Below are positions 35,061 to 44,735 of a stretch of 64,000 nt of DNA, piece after piece. Source of the DNA: Paenirhodobacter hankyongi (GTDB lineage: Bacteria; Pseudomonadota; Alphaproteobacteria; Rhodobacterales; Rhodobacteraceae); NCBI RefSeq assembly GCF_003664585.1, contig NZ_RCHI01000014.1:1-64000 (forward strand), given 5' to 3'. The notes beneath the pieces were generated by a model, which made no database searches, was not told the DNA's origin, and saw only the letters and a list, made by a program, of their open reading frames with translations. The translations under genes and the position numbers were made by a program. Every line of letters starts with the position of its first letter. Position 1 is the first letter of the stretch.

Positions 35061-35790
35061 CTGGACGAACATCCTCGAGACCCGCGGCCTGACGATGCAG
35101 TTCGGCGGCGTCACCGCGGTCGACGAGGTGGATTTCACCCTGCGCGACGGCGAGCTGCGCTGCCTGCTGGGGCCGAACGGCGCGGGCAAGTCGACCTTCT
35201 TCAAATGCCTCACCGGCCAGCTGATCCCGACCCGCGGCAGCGTCACCTTCAAGGGCGAGGACATGACCGGGTGGAACACCCACGACATCGTCAACCTCGG
35301 CATCGGCATCAAGACGCAGATGCCGAACGTGTTCGACGGGGTCTCGGTCTATGAGAACGTCCGGCTGTCCTCGCGGCGCAAGCACATGGCGGCGCAGGCG
35401 AAGGAGCTGGCCGAGAAGACGCTCGAACGCTGTGGCATCACCCATCTGGCGAAGCGCGAGGTGGGCACTCTGTCGCACGGCCAGCGCCAGCTTGTGGAAC
35501 TGGCGATGGTGCTGGCGGCCGAGCCGGCGCTGATCCTGCTCGACGAGCCCGCCGCCGGCATGACCGGCGAGGAGCGCGACCGGCTCGCGCGGCTGGTGCT
35601 GGAATCGGCGCGCTCGGCGGCGGTGATCGTGGTCGAGCACGACATGGTCTTCATCCGGCAGATCGCGAAATTCGTCACCGTCTTCAACCGCGGCGCGATC
35701 TTCCGCGAGGCGATGATCGACGAGATCATGGCTGACCGCGAGGTTCAGGAAATCTATCTGGGGAAACAGGCCAATGTCGCATCTGCTTGA
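35053..35790 (+). CDS. ABC ATPase, LivG/UrtD type
   Basis: This is a 245-residue ATPase with Walker A GPNGAGKST (near 40), the signature LSHGQRQLVELAMVLA, Walker B LILLDEPAAGM and VVEHDMVFI. Signature Ser-His-Gly-Gln is common in UrtD and LivG. The ATG at 35053 is coupled to the permease stop (ATGAGTGA). It overlaps the next ATPase gene by 17 bp. Confidence 0.85.
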   Translation: MSDWTNILETRGLTMQFGGVTAVDEVDFTLRDGELRCLLGPNGAGKSTFFKCLTGQLIPTRGSVTFKGEDMTGWNTHDIVNLGIGIKTQMPNVFDGVSVYENVRLSSRRKHMAAQAKELAEKTLERCGITHLAKREVGTLSHGQRQLVELAMVLAAEPALILLDEPAAGMTGEERDRLARLVLESARSAAVIVVEHDMVFIRQIAKFVTVFNRGAIFREAMIDEIMADREVQEIYLGKQANVASA

Positions 35791-36487
35791 AGTCTCCGGC
35801 CTGTCGGCCGCCTACGGGCTGGTCCCGGCGCTGCACCGGGTCGATTTTCACGCCGATCGCGGCGAGGTGGTCGGCATTCTCGGCCACAACGGCATGGGCA
35901 AGACCACGCTGATGCGCGCGATCATGGGCTATGTGAAGGTCACCGGCGGCGAGATCCGCTTCGAGGACACGTCCGTCCTCGGCCAGCCGGTCAACGCCCG
36001 CGCCCGCGCCGGCATCGGCCTGGTGCCGCAGGGCCGGCAGATCTTCCCGAACCTGAGCGTCGAGGAAAACCTGCAGGTCGGCATCCCCGGCAAGGCGGCT
36101 GTCGTCGCGCAGACGGTCGAGGAGATGCTCGAGCTTTTCCCTCGGCTCAAGCGGCTTCTCGACCGGCGCGGCGGCGCGCTCTCGGGCGGCGAGCAACAGC
36201 TTCTGGCGCTGGCGCGCTGCCTGTGCCGGCGGCCGAAGCTGATGCTGCTCGACGAACCGACCGAGGGGATCCAGCCCTCGATCATCGACGAGATCTCGGA
36301 AACCCTCGCGGCGCTGACGCAGAAGGTCGACATCACCATCGTCCTCGTCGAGCAGAACCTCGAGTTCATCGCAGGCCTGTCGAAGCGCGTCTACGCGATC
36401 TCGAACGGCGTGCTTGAGAAGGAGATCCCGCGCGCGGAGCTGACCGACTCGCGCTCGGTCAGCGCCTTCATGGGCTTCACCGCCTGA
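35774..36487 (+). CDS. ABC ATPase, LivF/UrtE type
   Basis: This is a 237-residue ATPase with Walker A GHNGMGKTT, the LivF/UrtE-specific GLVPQGRQIFPNLSVEENL, signature LSGGEQQLLALARCL and Walker B LMLLDEPTEGIQPSII. The Thr-Glu-Gly-Ile-Gln-Pro-Ser stretch is typical of UrtE and FmdF-like proteins. It completes a five-gene importer. Confidence 0.85.
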   Translation: MSHLLEVSGLSAAYGLVPALHRVDFHADRGEVVGILGHNGMGKTTLMRAIMGYVKVTGGEIRFEDTSVLGQPVNARARAGIGLVPQGRQIFPNLSVEENLQVGIPGKAAVVAQTVEEMLELFPRLKRLLDRRGGALSGGEQQLLALARCLCRRPKLMLLDEPTEGIQPSIIDEISETLAALTQKVDITIVLVEQNLEFIAGLSKRVYAISNGVLEKEIPRAELTDSRSVSAFMGFTA

Positions 36488-36534
36488 CGGAGACCCGCCG
36501 CGGCGGATCCCCAGCCCCGACACCTGTCTTCCTT

Positions 36535-36557
36535 CCTTTCGCGATGGTCGCGGAAGG
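36535..36557 (+). other. Intercistronic hairpin before amidase
   Basis: CCTTTCGCGA pairs with TCGCGGAAGG (10 bp, one T-G) around TGG. A second small stem TGCGGC/GCCGCA lies at 36569-36583, and GGCCGTGCCGC is directly repeated at 36572 and 36599. The leader between importer and amidase is therefore structured. It does not match a riboswitch that I know. Confidence 0.5.
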
Positions 36558-36631
36558 GAACGATCCCGTGCGGCCGTGCCGCATGCAACTGCCCGCGTGG
36601 CCGTGCCGCGCAAACCCGAAGGAGTTCCCCC

Positions 36632-38146
36632 ATGGCAGTCAGACTTCCGAACGACGCCCAGATCGCGGATGTGGCCGAAAGGATCGGCCTCAGCCTCTCG
36701 CCCGAGGACGTGTCCTCGATCAAGGGGCTGCTCGGCGGCTATGTCGCCGCCTACAACAAGGTCGACCGGATGATCGACCCGCTGCCCGTGGTGAAATACC
36801 CGCGCACGCCGGGCGTGCAGCCGCCGAAGGCCGAGAACCCGCTCAACGCGTGGTATGTGAAGTCGACCGTTCCCGGCGCGCCCGAGGGCAAGCTGAAGGG
36901 CAAGACCGTGGTCCTGAAGGACAACGTCATGCTGGCCGGCGTGCCGATGATGAACGGCTCCTCGACGCTCGAGGGCTATATCCCGAACGTCGACGCGACG
37001 CTGGTCACCCGGCTGCTCGATGCCGGCGCGACGATTGTCGGCAAGGCGCATTGCGAATGCTTCTGCATGTCCTGCGGCAGCCACACCTCGGCGCTTGGCC
37101 CGGTGTGCAACCCCTATGACCCGAGCCGCTCGGCCGGCGGCTCGTCCTCGGGCTCGGCGGTGCTGGTCTCGAAGGGCGAGGTCGACATGGCGATCGGCGG
37201 CGACCAGGGCGGCTCGATCCGCATGCCCTCGGCCTTCTGCGGCACTGTCGGCATGAAGCCCACCCACGGCCTCGTGCCCTATACCGGCGTGGTGCCGATC
37301 GAGATCACCGTCGACCATGCCGGCCCGATCACCAAGACCGTCGCCGACAGCGCGCTGATGCTCGAGGTGCTGGCCGGCCCCGATGGCTATGACTGCCGCC
37401 AGATCGGGGTGAAGACCGCGCCCTATACCGAGGCGCTCGGCAAGCCGGTGAAGGGGATGAAGGTCGCCCTGCTGAAGGAGGGCTTCGGCCATCCGCAATC
37501 CGAGGCGGCGGTCGATGACACGGTCCGCGCCGCGGCGAAGCGGCTCGAGGCGCTCGGCGTGATCGTCGAGGAGGTCTCGATCCCGATGCACCTCGACGGG
37601 CCCGACATCTGGACCCCGATCGGGTTGCAGGGGCTGATGCAGACGATGATGCTGGGCGATGGCTATGGCACCTCGCGGCAGGATCTTTACGTCACCAGCT
37701 TCATGGACGTCCATCGCGGCTGGCGCGAGCGGGCGGACGAGCTGTCCGAGACGCTCAAGCTCGCGATGATCTTCGCGCAGTTCGCCGATGACGAATACGG
37801 CAAGCGCTTCTACGGCAAGGCGCACAACCTGACCTATGCGCTGCGGGCGGCCTATGACGCGGTGCTTGCGGATTACGATGCGCTGCTGATGCCGACGGTG
37901 CCGAAGGTGGCGACGCCGCTGCCGGGCCCCGATGCCTCGCGCGAGGAGATCATCGCGCGCGGCTTCGACATCCTGCCCAACACCGCGCCCTTCGACATCT
38001 CGCATCACCCGGCGCTGTCGGTGCCCTGCGGCATGGTCGACGGCCTGCCGGTGGGGATGATGCTGGTCGGCAAGCTCTGGGACGAAAGCACGCTCTACAC
38101 CCTGGGCGATGCCTTCGAGAAATCGGGCGACTGGAAATCGTTCTGA
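36632..38146 (+). CDS. Amidase signature enzyme, Rhodococcus type
   Basis: This is a 504-residue amidase signature enzyme with the catalytic triad in the positions described for Rhodococcus amidase: Lys96 (VVLKDNVM), Ser171 (GGSSSGS) and nucleophile Ser195 (GGDQGGSIRMPSA). An N-terminal helical extension of about 90 residues precedes the core, as in that subfamily. It hydrolyses a monoamide to a carboxylic acid and ammonia in the cytoplasm. It lies directly downstream of the amide-type importer and is the probable reason for that importer. GAAGGAG precedes the ATG. Confidence 0.9.
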   Translation: MAVRLPNDAQIADVAERIGLSLSPEDVSSIKGLLGGYVAAYNKVDRMIDPLPVVKYPRTPGVQPPKAENPLNAWYVKSTVPGAPEGKLKGKTVVLKDNVMLAGVPMMNGSSTLEGYIPNVDATLVTRLLDAGATIVGKAHCECFCMSCGSHTSALGPVCNPYDPSRSAGGSSSGSAVLVSKGEVDMAIGGDQGGSIRMPSAFCGTVGMKPTHGLVPYTGVVPIEITVDHAGPITKTVADSALMLEVLAGPDGYDCRQIGVKTAPYTEALGKPVKGMKVALLKEGFGHPQSEAAVDDTVRAAAKRLEALGVIVEEVSIPMHLDGPDIWTPIGLQGLMQTMMLGDGYGTSRQDLYVTSFMDVHRGWRERADELSETLKLAMIFAQFADDEYGKRFYGKAHNLTYALRAAYDAVLADYDALLMPTVPKVATPLPGPDASREEIIARGFDILPNTAPFDISHHPALSVPCGMVDGLPVGMMLVGKLWDESTLYTLGDAFEKSGDWKSF

Positions 38147-38153
38147 GCAACGC

Positions 38154-38181
38154 CCCGCCCCGGCCACCATGCCGGGGCGGG
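38154..38181 (+). other. Intercistronic 11-bp perfect hairpin
   Basis: CCCGCCCCGGC and GCCGGGGCGGG form a perfect 11-bp stem with loop CACCAT between the amidase gene and ureE. No T-run follows, so readthrough into the urease genes is likely. Confidence 0.65.
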
Positions 38182-38199
38182 CCCACGAAAGGACAGCGG

Positions 38200-38655
38200 A
38201 TGACGGGAGAGGGGCCATTGATGCTCGACCGGATCCTCGGCCAGGTCGACGAGGAACCCTGGGCCGAGATGCTGCATGCGCTCGACCATCTGGGCGGGCT
38301 CGAGACCGTGGCGATCCCCGAGGCCGAGGCCGGGCGCAAGCGCATCCGCCTGACCACCGACCGCGGCCGCGACTGCGCCATTGCCCTGCCGCGCGCGCAG
38401 AAGCTGACCGACGGCGCGGTGCTTTACTGCCGCGACGGCATGGCGATCGTGGCGCGGATCGGCGGCGGCGCGCGGCTGCGGCTGGTGCCGCATTCGCTGG
38501 GCGATGCGCTGCGGCTGGGCCACTGGTGCGGCAACCTGCACTGGAAGGTGGTCTTCGGCGAGGGCTGGATGGATGTCATCCTCGACGGGCCCGAGGCGCG
38601 TTATCGCGACCGGCTGCGCGATCTTGCGACGCTTGCGCGGTTCGACATCGGATGA
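38200..38655 (+). CDS. ureE: Urease accessory protein UreE
   Basis: This is a 151-residue nickel metallochaperone. An N-terminal peptide-binding-like domain (KRIRLTTDRGRDCAIALPRA) and a C-terminal metal-binding domain with LGHWCGNLHWKV fit UreE. The GNLHW motif carries the conserved metal His. There is no His-rich C-terminal tail. It is the first gene of an unusual order, ureE-ureF-ureAB-ureC-ureG-ureD. AAGGA lies before the ATG; an internal ATG at 38221 is possible. Confidence 0.85.
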   Translation: MTGEGPLMLDRILGQVDEEPWAEMLHALDHLGGLETVAIPEAEAGRKRIRLTTDRGRDCAIALPRAQKLTDGAVLYCRDGMAIVARIGGGARLRLVPHSLGDALRLGHWCGNLHWKVVFGEGWMDVILDGPEARYRDRLRDLATLARFDIG

Positions 38656-39320
38656 GCGCGGAGGCCGGCATGATGCCGCTCGTGCGGGCGATGCAGCTTG
38701 CCGACAGCGGCTTTCCAAGCGGCGTCTTCGCCTTTTCCTGGGGGCTGGAAAGCGCGCTGGCCGATGGTCGGGTCGACCGGCACAGCCTGTCGGGCTGGGT
38801 TCTGGCGGAACTGCAGGGGCGCTGGCACGGCTTCGACCGGCTGGCGCTGGCGGGCGGGTTCCGCGCCACCGGGGCCGCGCTTGGTGACTGGTTCGCCACC
38901 ATTGACGCGCTGATGCCCGTCGAGCGGCTGCGCGGCGCCTCGGTGCAGGCGGGCGAGGCGCTGTTCGCCGCGGCGCGCGCGCTGCGGATCGAACTAGACC
39001 CCGCGGCGCGCGCGGCCGAGCGGGCGGGGCTTGGCCATTTCGCCGTGGTGCATGGCCATTTCCTCGCGGTCTCGGGGCTCGATCTCGCCGCTGCGCTCGC
39101 CGTCTCGGCGCTGGCGATGGCGCGGGGCTGTTTCTCGGCCGCGGTGCGGCTGGGCGCCATCGGGGCGATCGCGATGCAGCGCGAGCTTTCCGCCCTTGCC
39201 CCCCGGATCGCTGCCCTTGCCGCCGACCTGCCCGCGCCCGGCACCCTGCCCGCGGGCTTTTCGCCGCTGTCCGACATCGCGCTGATGCGGCCGCGCGACG
39301 GGCGGCTGTTCATCAACTGA
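38652..39320 (+). CDS. ureF: Urease accessory protein UreF
   Basis: This is a 222-residue all-helical UreF protein, with the family opening LADSGFPSGVFAFSWGLESA and a C-terminal PLSDIALMRPRDGRLFIN. With UreD and UreG it forms the complex that activates urease. The ATG at 38652 overlaps the ureE stop (ATGA). Confidence 0.85.
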   Translation: MSAEAGMMPLVRAMQLADSGFPSGVFAFSWGLESALADGRVDRHSLSGWVLAELQGRWHGFDRLALAGGFRATGAALGDWFATIDALMPVERLRGASVQAGEALFAAARALRIELDPAARAAERAGLGHFAVVHGHFLAVSGLDLAAALAVSALAMARGCFSAAVRLGAIGAIAMQRELSALAPRIAALAADLPAPGTLPAGFSPLSDIALMRPRDGRLFIN

Positions 39321-39332
39321 GCGGAGGACGGA

Positions 39333-40007
39333 ATGCACCTGACCCCAACCGAAACCGAGCGGCTGACGATCTTCACCGCGGCCGAGCTGGCCCGCCGCTA
39401 TGTCCGGCTGGGCATCCGGCTCTCGCATCCCGAGGCGGTGGCGCTGATCGCCGACGAGCTGCTGACCGTGGCGCGGCAGGGCCTGACCCATGCCGAGATC
39501 GTCAGCCATGCCGCCACCGTGCTGACCGCCGAGCAGGTCGAGCCGGGCGTGGCGAGCCTGCTCAATACCTTCTCGGTCGAGGTCTCGATGGCCGAAGGCA
39601 CCAAGCTCGTCACCGTCTTCGACCCGATCCAGCCCGCGCCGGGCGAGATCCGCCCGGGCGAGGTGATCGCCGCCGAGGGCGAGATCGAGCTGAACGCGGG
39701 CCGCCCGTCCCGCGTGCTGCGTGTGCTGAACACCGGCGACCGCACCGTCCAGGTGCGCAGCCACGCGCATTTCTTCGAGGTCAACCGCGCGCTCTCCTTC
39801 GACCGGGCGGCGGCCTTCGGGATGCGGCTCGACCGGCCTTCGGGCGGCGGCGAGCGCTTCGATCCCGGCATCGAGAAGGAGGTGACGCTCGTCCCCTATG
39901 GCGGGTTGCAGGTGGTGCACGGCTTTGCCGGGCTGACCGAGGGCCCGGTCGAGGGCGGGCGCGAGGCCGCGATGGCCCGCGCACAGGCGAAGGGGTATCT
40001 CGGATGA
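39333..40007 (+). CDS. ureAB: Urease gamma-beta fusion subunit
   Basis: This is a 224-residue fusion of urease gamma (about 1-100; [20 protein letters not shown] and [16 protein letters not shown]) and urease beta (about 105-224; [37 protein letters not shown] and [12 protein letters not shown]). Most bacteria encode these separately; fusion is known from Helicobacter UreA. The last four bases overlap the ureC start. It is a structural subunit of the urease trimer of heterotrimers. Confidence 0.9.
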   Translation: MHLTPTETERLTIFTAAELARRYVRLGIRLSHPEAVALIADELLTVARQGLTHAEIVSHAATVLTAEQVEPGVASLLNTFSVEVSMAEGTKLVTVFDPIQPAPGEIRPGEVIAAEGEIELNAGRPSRVLRVLNTGDRTVQVRSHAHFFEVNRALSFDRAAAFGMRLDRPSGGGERFDPGIEKEVTLVPYGGLQVVHGFAGLTEGPVEGGREAAMARAQAKGYLG

Positions 40008-41707
40008 GGATTTCGCGCGCGGACTATGCCCGCCTTTACGGCCCTACCACAGGCGACATGGTGCGGCTTGGCGACACCTCGCTTCTGGCCGAGATCGAAT
40101 GCGACCACACCCAGTATGGCGACGAGCTGACCACCGGCGCCGGCAAGGCGATGCGCGACGGCGAGGGGTTCCGCACCAGCGGCACCGCGGCCTCGGGCGC
40201 GCTCGACATGGTGATCCAGAACGCGGTCATCCTCGATGCGGAACTTGGCATCGTGAAGGGCGACATCGGGATTCGCGCGGGCCGCATCGTCGGCATCGGC
40301 AAGGCCGGCAACCCCGACATCATGGACGGCGTCGACCCCGACCTCGTCACCGGGCCGAACACCACCGTGGTGCATGGCGACAATCATTTCGTCACCGCCG
40401 GCGCGATCGAGGCACATGCGCATTTCCTGTCGCCGCAGCAGGCCTGGCACGCGCTTGCCGGTGGCACGACGACGATGATCGGCATGTCGCCGGGGCCGAA
40501 TTTCGACGTCAGCTGCTCGGGGCCGCACACACTCGGCCGGCTGATCCAGGCGGCCGACGAATTCCCGCTGAACTTCGGCTTTCTCGGCCGTGGCAACTCG
40601 AACCCCGACGCGGTCACCGAAAGCGTGGCGGGCGGGGCGCTTGGCGTGAAGATCCACGAGGATTTCGGCGCCTCGCCGGCGGTGCTCGACGGCGCGTTGC
40701 GGGCGGCGGATGCGGCCGATTTCTCGGTCCATCTGCACACCGACACGATCAACGAATTCGGTTTCTATCAGGACACGATGGCCGCCATCGCCGGGCGCAC
40801 CATCCACATGTATCACACCGAGGGCGCGGGCGGCGGCCATGCCCCCGACATCCTGGCGGTGAACGGGTTCGAAAACGTCCTGCCCTCCTCGACCAACCCG
40901 ACCAACCCCTTCACCCTGCCCGCGCTCGAGGAAGGCGTGCCGATGACGATGCTCGCCCATATGATGAGCTTCGATCTGCTCGAGGACGTGGCCTTCGCCG
41001 AGGCGCGGATCCGGCCGCAGTCGATGGCGGCCGAGGATCTGCTGCACGACATGGGCGCGATCTCGATCTTCGCCACCGACACCCAGGGCATGGGGCGGCT
41101 GGCCGAGAATGTCGCGAAATGCTGGCAGCTTGCCTCGGTGATGAAGGACCGCATCGGCCGCCTGCCCGGGGAGAAAACCGCCCGCGCCGACAACGAGCGG
41201 ATCCTGCGTTATCTGGCGAAATACACGATCAACCCGGCGATCGCGGCGGGGATCGACCACGAGGTCGGCTCGATCGCGCTGGGCAAGATGGCCGACATCG
41301 TGCTGTGGCCCTTCGCCTTCTTCGGCGCGAAACCCGATCTGGTGATCAAGGGCGGAACCATCGTCTGGGCGACGATGGGCGACGGCAACGGCTCCTTCGC
41401 CGGGGCGCAGCCGCAGATCCACCGGCCGATGTGGGGCGCGCTTGGCAGCGCCAAACACCGGCTGGGCGTCACCTTCGTCTCGCGGCTGGCGATCGAGGCG
41501 GGCACCCATGCGCGGCTCGGCGTGCTGAAGGACTTCGTGCAGATCCGCTCGGTGCGCGGGCTGGGCAAGCGCGACATGCTGCGCAACGCCGCGCTGCCCG
41601 ATGTGCAGGTCGATCCGCAGACCTTTGCGGCCACCGCGGACGGCGTGCCGCTGGTGGTGGAACCGGCCCGCGAGGTGCCGCTGGCGCGGAGGTATTTCCT
41701 GCGATGA
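40004..41707 (+). CDS. ureC: Urease alpha subunit, altered active-site flap
   Basis: This is a 567-residue catalytic subunit of standard length. Nickel ligands are present: H138 and H140 (EAHAHF), carbamylated K216 (GVKIHEDFG), H245, H271 ([13 protein letters not shown]) and D359 (ATDTQGMG). The flap normally reads VCHHLD; here it is LAHMMS. The flap Cys is therefore Ala318, the catalytic His is kept (H319), and the next His is Met320. Cys-to-Ala mutants of Klebsiella urease remain active, so a working but altered urease is expected. A different amide substrate is possible. Confidence 0.88.
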   Translation: MRISRADYARLYGPTTGDMVRLGDTSLLAEIECDHTQYGDELTTGAGKAMRDGEGFRTSGTAASGALDMVIQNAVILDAELGIVKGDIGIRAGRIVGIGKAGNPDIMDGVDPDLVTGPNTTVVHGDNHFVTAGAIEAHAHFLSPQQAWHALAGGTTTMIGMSPGPNFDVSCSGPHTLGRLIQAADEFPLNFGFLGRGNSNPDAVTESVAGGALGVKIHEDFGASPAVLDGALRAADAADFSVHLHTDTINEFGFYQDTMAAIAGRTIHMYHTEGAGGGHAPDILAVNGFENVLPSSTNPTNPFTLPALEEGVPMTMLAHMMSFDLLEDVAFAEARIRPQSMAAEDLLHDMGAISIFATDTQGMGRLAENVAKCWQLASVMKDRIGRLPGEKTARADNERILRYLAKYTINPAIAAGIDHEVGSIALGKMADIVLWPFAFFGAKPDLVIKGGTIVWATMGDGNGSFAGAQPQIHRPMWGALGSAKHRLGVTFVSRLAIEAGTHARLGVLKDFVQIRSVRGLGKRDMLRNAALPDVQVDPQTFAATADGVPLVVEPAREVPLARRYFLR

Positions 41708-42309
41708 CCGCGGCACGGGTGGGGATCGGCGGGCCGGTGGGCTCGGGCAAGACGGCGCTGATCGAGGCGATGCTGGGCGAGCTGGCGCGCCAGGGCATCG
41801 ACACGGCGGTGATCACCAATGATCTGGTGACCGACGAGGATGCCGAGCGGCTGCGTCGCGGCGGGCAATTGCCGCCCGACCGGGTGCGCGCGGTGCAGGC
41901 GGGGGCCTGTCCGCACACGGTGATCCGCGAGGACCCGACGCTGAACATGGCCGCGGCCGACCGGCTCGAGGCGGATTATCCCGGGCTCGACCTGATCTTG
42001 CTGGAATCGGGGGGCGACAACCTTGCCTCGACCTTCTCGCCGGACCTGGTCGATTTCTGGATGTTCGTGATCGACGTGGCGGGGGGCGACGACATTCCGC
42101 GCAAGAAGGGGCCGGGCATCGTGCAATCGAACCTGCTGGTGATCAACAAGGTCGATCTGGCGCCGCATGTCGGCGTCGATTTCCCGAAGATGCTGGCCGA
42201 GGCGCAGGCGGTGCGTGGCGGTGCCCCGGTGCTGGCGACGGTCTGTCGTCGCGGCGAGGGCGTGGCCGAGGTCGTCGCCCATCTGCGCCACGAGGTGCTG
42301 TTCAAGTGA
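41704..42309 (+). CDS. ureG: Urease accessory GTPase UreG
   Basis: This is a 201-residue SIMIBI GTPase with P-loop GGPVGSGKT (9-17), the metal-binding CPH motif in [26 protein letters not shown] and NKVDLA. It supplies energy for nickel insertion into urease. The ATG at 41704 overlaps the ureC stop (ATGA). The frame is also open across ureC, but this is a GC-rich shadow. Confidence 0.92.
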   Translation: MTAARVGIGGPVGSGKTALIEAMLGELARQGIDTAVITNDLVTDEDAERLRRGGQLPPDRVRAVQAGACPHTVIREDPTLNMAAADRLEADYPGLDLILLESGGDNLASTFSPDLVDFWMFVIDVAGGDDIPRKKGPGIVQSNLLVINKVDLAPHVGVDFPKMLAEAQAVRGGAPVLATVCRRGEGVAEVVAHLRHEVLFK

Positions 42310-43085
42310 GGGGCGAGGAGATGGCCGCGCGGCCCCAGCTGTCGCTGCGCTTCGGGCGCGCGGCGGACGGCGGCACGGCGCTGCTTGCGCGTCATGTCGA
42401 ATGGCCCTGGTCGCTGCCGCGCGGCTATCGGCGGGCGGGGGTGACCGGGCCGCTCACGGTGCTGCCGCAATGCGCGGGGGCGGCGCTGCTGCCGGGCGAC
42501 CACTGGCGCCACCATGTCACGCTGCAGCCCGGCGCGCGGGTCGATCTGGTCAGTGCGGGCGCGCTTCTGGTCCATGCCGACCGGGGCGCGCCGCGGCCTG
42601 CACGGTCTGACTGGGCCTTCCACGTCGCCGCGGGGGCGGTGCTGCGGCAGATGCCCGACCCGACCGTGCTGATGCCCGGCGCGCAGCTCGCGCAGGAGAT
42701 CGAGCTTTGCCTCGAGCCCGGTGCGGTCGCGATCCTGTTCGACGGGTTTTGCCGCCAGACCCCCACCGCGCCCGCGGCCGGTGGCGGCTGGCACTCGGCA
42801 CTGCGGGTCACCGACCCGGCCGGGCGGGTGCTGCTGCACGACCGGCAGGCGGTGGACGAGGCCGGGCTGATCGCGCTTGCCGCCCTGCCGGGGCGGGCGG
42901 CGGCCTTTGGCTCGGTCACGCTCTTTGGCCGCGACGATCTGGCCGAGGGGCCGCTCGATCTGCCCGGCGCCTATGCCGCCGCGGCGCGCCTGCGCGGCGG
43001 GCTGGGCACGGCGATCCGCATCGCGGCGGAGAGCGGAGGCGCGCTTGACCGCGCCTTCCGCCTGCTGCGCGACCGCCTCGCCTAG
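42306..43085 (+). CDS. ureD: Urease accessory protein UreD (UreH)
   Basis: This is a 259-residue UreD-type scaffold. Typical parts are [31 protein letters not shown] and [20 protein letters not shown]. It starts at GTG 42306, overlapping the ureG stop; ATG 42321 is possible. Its stop overlaps that of the convergent amidase gene within CTAG at 43082-43085. Confidence 0.85.
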   Translation: MRGEEMAARPQLSLRFGRAADGGTALLARHVEWPWSLPRGYRRAGVTGPLTVLPQCAGAALLPGDHWRHHVTLQPGARVDLVSAGALLVHADRGAPRPARSDWAFHVAAGAVLRQMPDPTVLMPGAQLAQEIELCLEPGAVAILFDGFCRQTPTAPAAGGGWHSALRVTDPAGRVLLHDRQAVDEAGLIALAALPGRAAAFGSVTLFGRDDLAEGPLDLPGAYAAAARLRGGLGTAIRIAAESGGALDRAFRLLRDRLA

Positions 43086-44533
43086 CCGCGGAACGGCGCA
43101 AGATCGGGGCGGCGGGTGTGCCAGTCGGTCACCCGCTGGAAGGCGGCACCGGCGCCAAACAGCGTGGCCTCGGCCAGCGCATGCCCGACCAGCTGGAAGC
43201 CGATCGGCGCGCCGCGGCGGTCGAAGCCGCCGGGCAGGGTCAGCGCCGGGCGGCCGGTGAAATCGGCGGGCGCGGTGAACTTCAGCAGATCGCCGAGGTT
43301 CTCGTCGCTTTCGCCGGCCGAGGGCGCGGCATAGATGTTGTCAAGCTCGGCCACCGGCGCGGTGGTGATCGGCAACAGCACCATGTCGAGCCCGTGCATC
43401 GCCCGCGCCACCGCGCCGTTGTAGACGAGCCGCCACTGCATCGCCGCGCCGACCTCCTTCGCCGAAAGCCCGTGGCCGTAATCGAGCAGCGCGGTCAGGT
43501 GCGGCGCATAGCCCGTGCGCTGTTCCGGGAAGCGGCCGGCATGGGCCAGCGCCACCTCGATCGCGCAGAGCACCGACCACTGGTCGGTGGCGTCGGCGGG
43601 CCAGGGGAAGGCGACGGGGACGATCTCGGCGCCAAGCGCCTCGAAGGCGGCGATGGCGTCGGCGATCACCGCCGCCGTCTCGGGCGCCACGTTCTCGAGC
43701 ACCGCGGCGCGGTCGATGCCGATCCGCAGGCCGCGGACCGGACCGGCGCAGGCGGCAAGGTAATCGGGCACCGGGTCAAGGAGCGCCGTCGGGTCGGCGG
43801 GGTCGGCCCCGGCGATCACCGACAGGATCGCGGCGCAATCGGCGGCGCTGCGCGCCATCGGCCCGACATGGTCGAGACTGTCGGCGAGCGCAAAGACCCC
43901 GGCGCGGCTGACCCGGCCCCAGGTGCCCTTCATCCCGGTGATGCCGCAGGCGGCCGAGGGGAAGCGGATCGAGCCGCCGGTATCCGAGCCGAGCGCGCCG
44001 AAGCACAGCCCCGCCGCGACCGAAACCCCCGAGCCCGAAGACGACGACCCCGCCCAGCAGGCCGGGTTCCAGGGGTTCTTCGGCACCGCCATCTCGGGGT
44101 GGTGGCCCGAATAGGCGCCCTCGGTCATGCCGAGCTTGCCCAGCATCACCGCCCCGGCCTGCTCGAGCCGGGTGGTGACGGTGGCGTTGCGCCCGGTCGC
44201 ATTGTCGCGCAGCAGCGCAAGCCCGGCCGAGGTGGGGGCGAAATCGGTCTCATACAGGTCCTTGAGCGCGAAGGGCACGCCGTGCAGCGGCCCGCGGTCG
44301 AGCCCCTTCGCGCGTTCCTCGGTGGCGATCCGCGCCGCCTCGAGCGCATGCTCGCGGGTCAGCGTGAGATAGGCATTCAGCGCCGGATCGACCGCGTCGA
44401 TGCGGTCAAGCACCGCCTCGGTCACCTCGAGCGGGCTGGCCGCGCCCGAGGCGATCAGCGCCCGCGTCTCGAGCAGCGAAAGATCGGGGATTTCCCGCGT
44501 CGACAGGTCGACGGCCGTGCAATATGCGTTCAT
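43082..44533 (-). CDS. Amidase signature enzyme (GatA/AtzF-like)
   Basis: This is a 483-residue amidase signature protein with Lys91 (FALKDLYE), cis-Ser164 in GSSSSGSG and nucleophile Ser188 in GSDTGGSIRFPSA; the Ser-Ser spacing of 24 matches the other amidase here. It lacks the long N-terminal extension of the Rhodococcus-type enzyme. The substrate is unknown; being next to urease genes it could handle allophanate-like, carbamoyl or other amide compounds. ATG 44533 is chosen. It is divergent from the AmiC-like gene, with an operator-like dyad just upstream. Confidence 0.85.
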   Translation of the reverse strand: MNAYCTAVDLSTREIPDLSLLETRALIASGAASPLEVTEAVLDRIDAVDPALNAYLTLTREHALEAARIATEERAKGLDRGPLHGVPFALKDLYETDFAPTSAGLALLRDNATGRNATVTTRLEQAGAVMLGKLGMTEGAYSGHHPEMAVPKNPWNPACWAGSSSSGSGVSVAAGLCFGALGSDTGGSIRFPSAACGITGMKGTWGRVSRAGVFALADSLDHVGPMARSAADCAAILSVIAGADPADPTALLDPVPDYLAACAGPVRGLRIGIDRAAVLENVAPETAAVIADAIAAFEALGAEIVPVAFPWPADATDQWSVLCAIEVALAHAGRFPEQRTGYAPHLTALLDYGHGLSAKEVGAAMQWRLVYNGAVARAMHGLDMVLLPITTAPVAELDNIYAAPSAGESDENLGDLLKFTAPADFTGRPALTLPGGFDRRGAPIGFQLVGHALAEATLFGAGAAFQRVTDWHTRRPDLAPFRG

Positions 44534-44544
44534 GACAGACCCAA

Positions 44545-44579
44545 TTTGTTGCTTTTCAATTAGTAGAAAAGTAAACAAA
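44545..44579. promoter_or_regulatory. Operator-like dyad upstream of amidase
   Basis: TTTGTT-n-CTTTTC and GAAAAG-nn-AACAAA form a nested inverted repeat around an 8-bp spacer in an AT-rich patch, 12-46 bp upstream of the amidase ATG. It may be bound by the neighbouring MarR regulator or another factor. Confidence 0.45.
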
Positions 44580-44735
44580 CGACATATCAATCAAATAGCG
44601 GATCTTGCGCGCTTTCGGGCGAAATTCAGCATTCTCAGGGGCAAAGGCGACCAAAGAATGGGCAAACGCCGCGCGGCACCGGCGACACCCCGCGCGACGT
44701 TTGCCGGCCTGCGCGGGCTGCGACACAGTTGCCGC

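Noticed and set aside
36488-36631. Riboswitch in the leader before the amidase
   Set aside because: Hairpins are present, but they match neither guanidine-type (no ACGR loops) nor other riboswitch signatures that I know.
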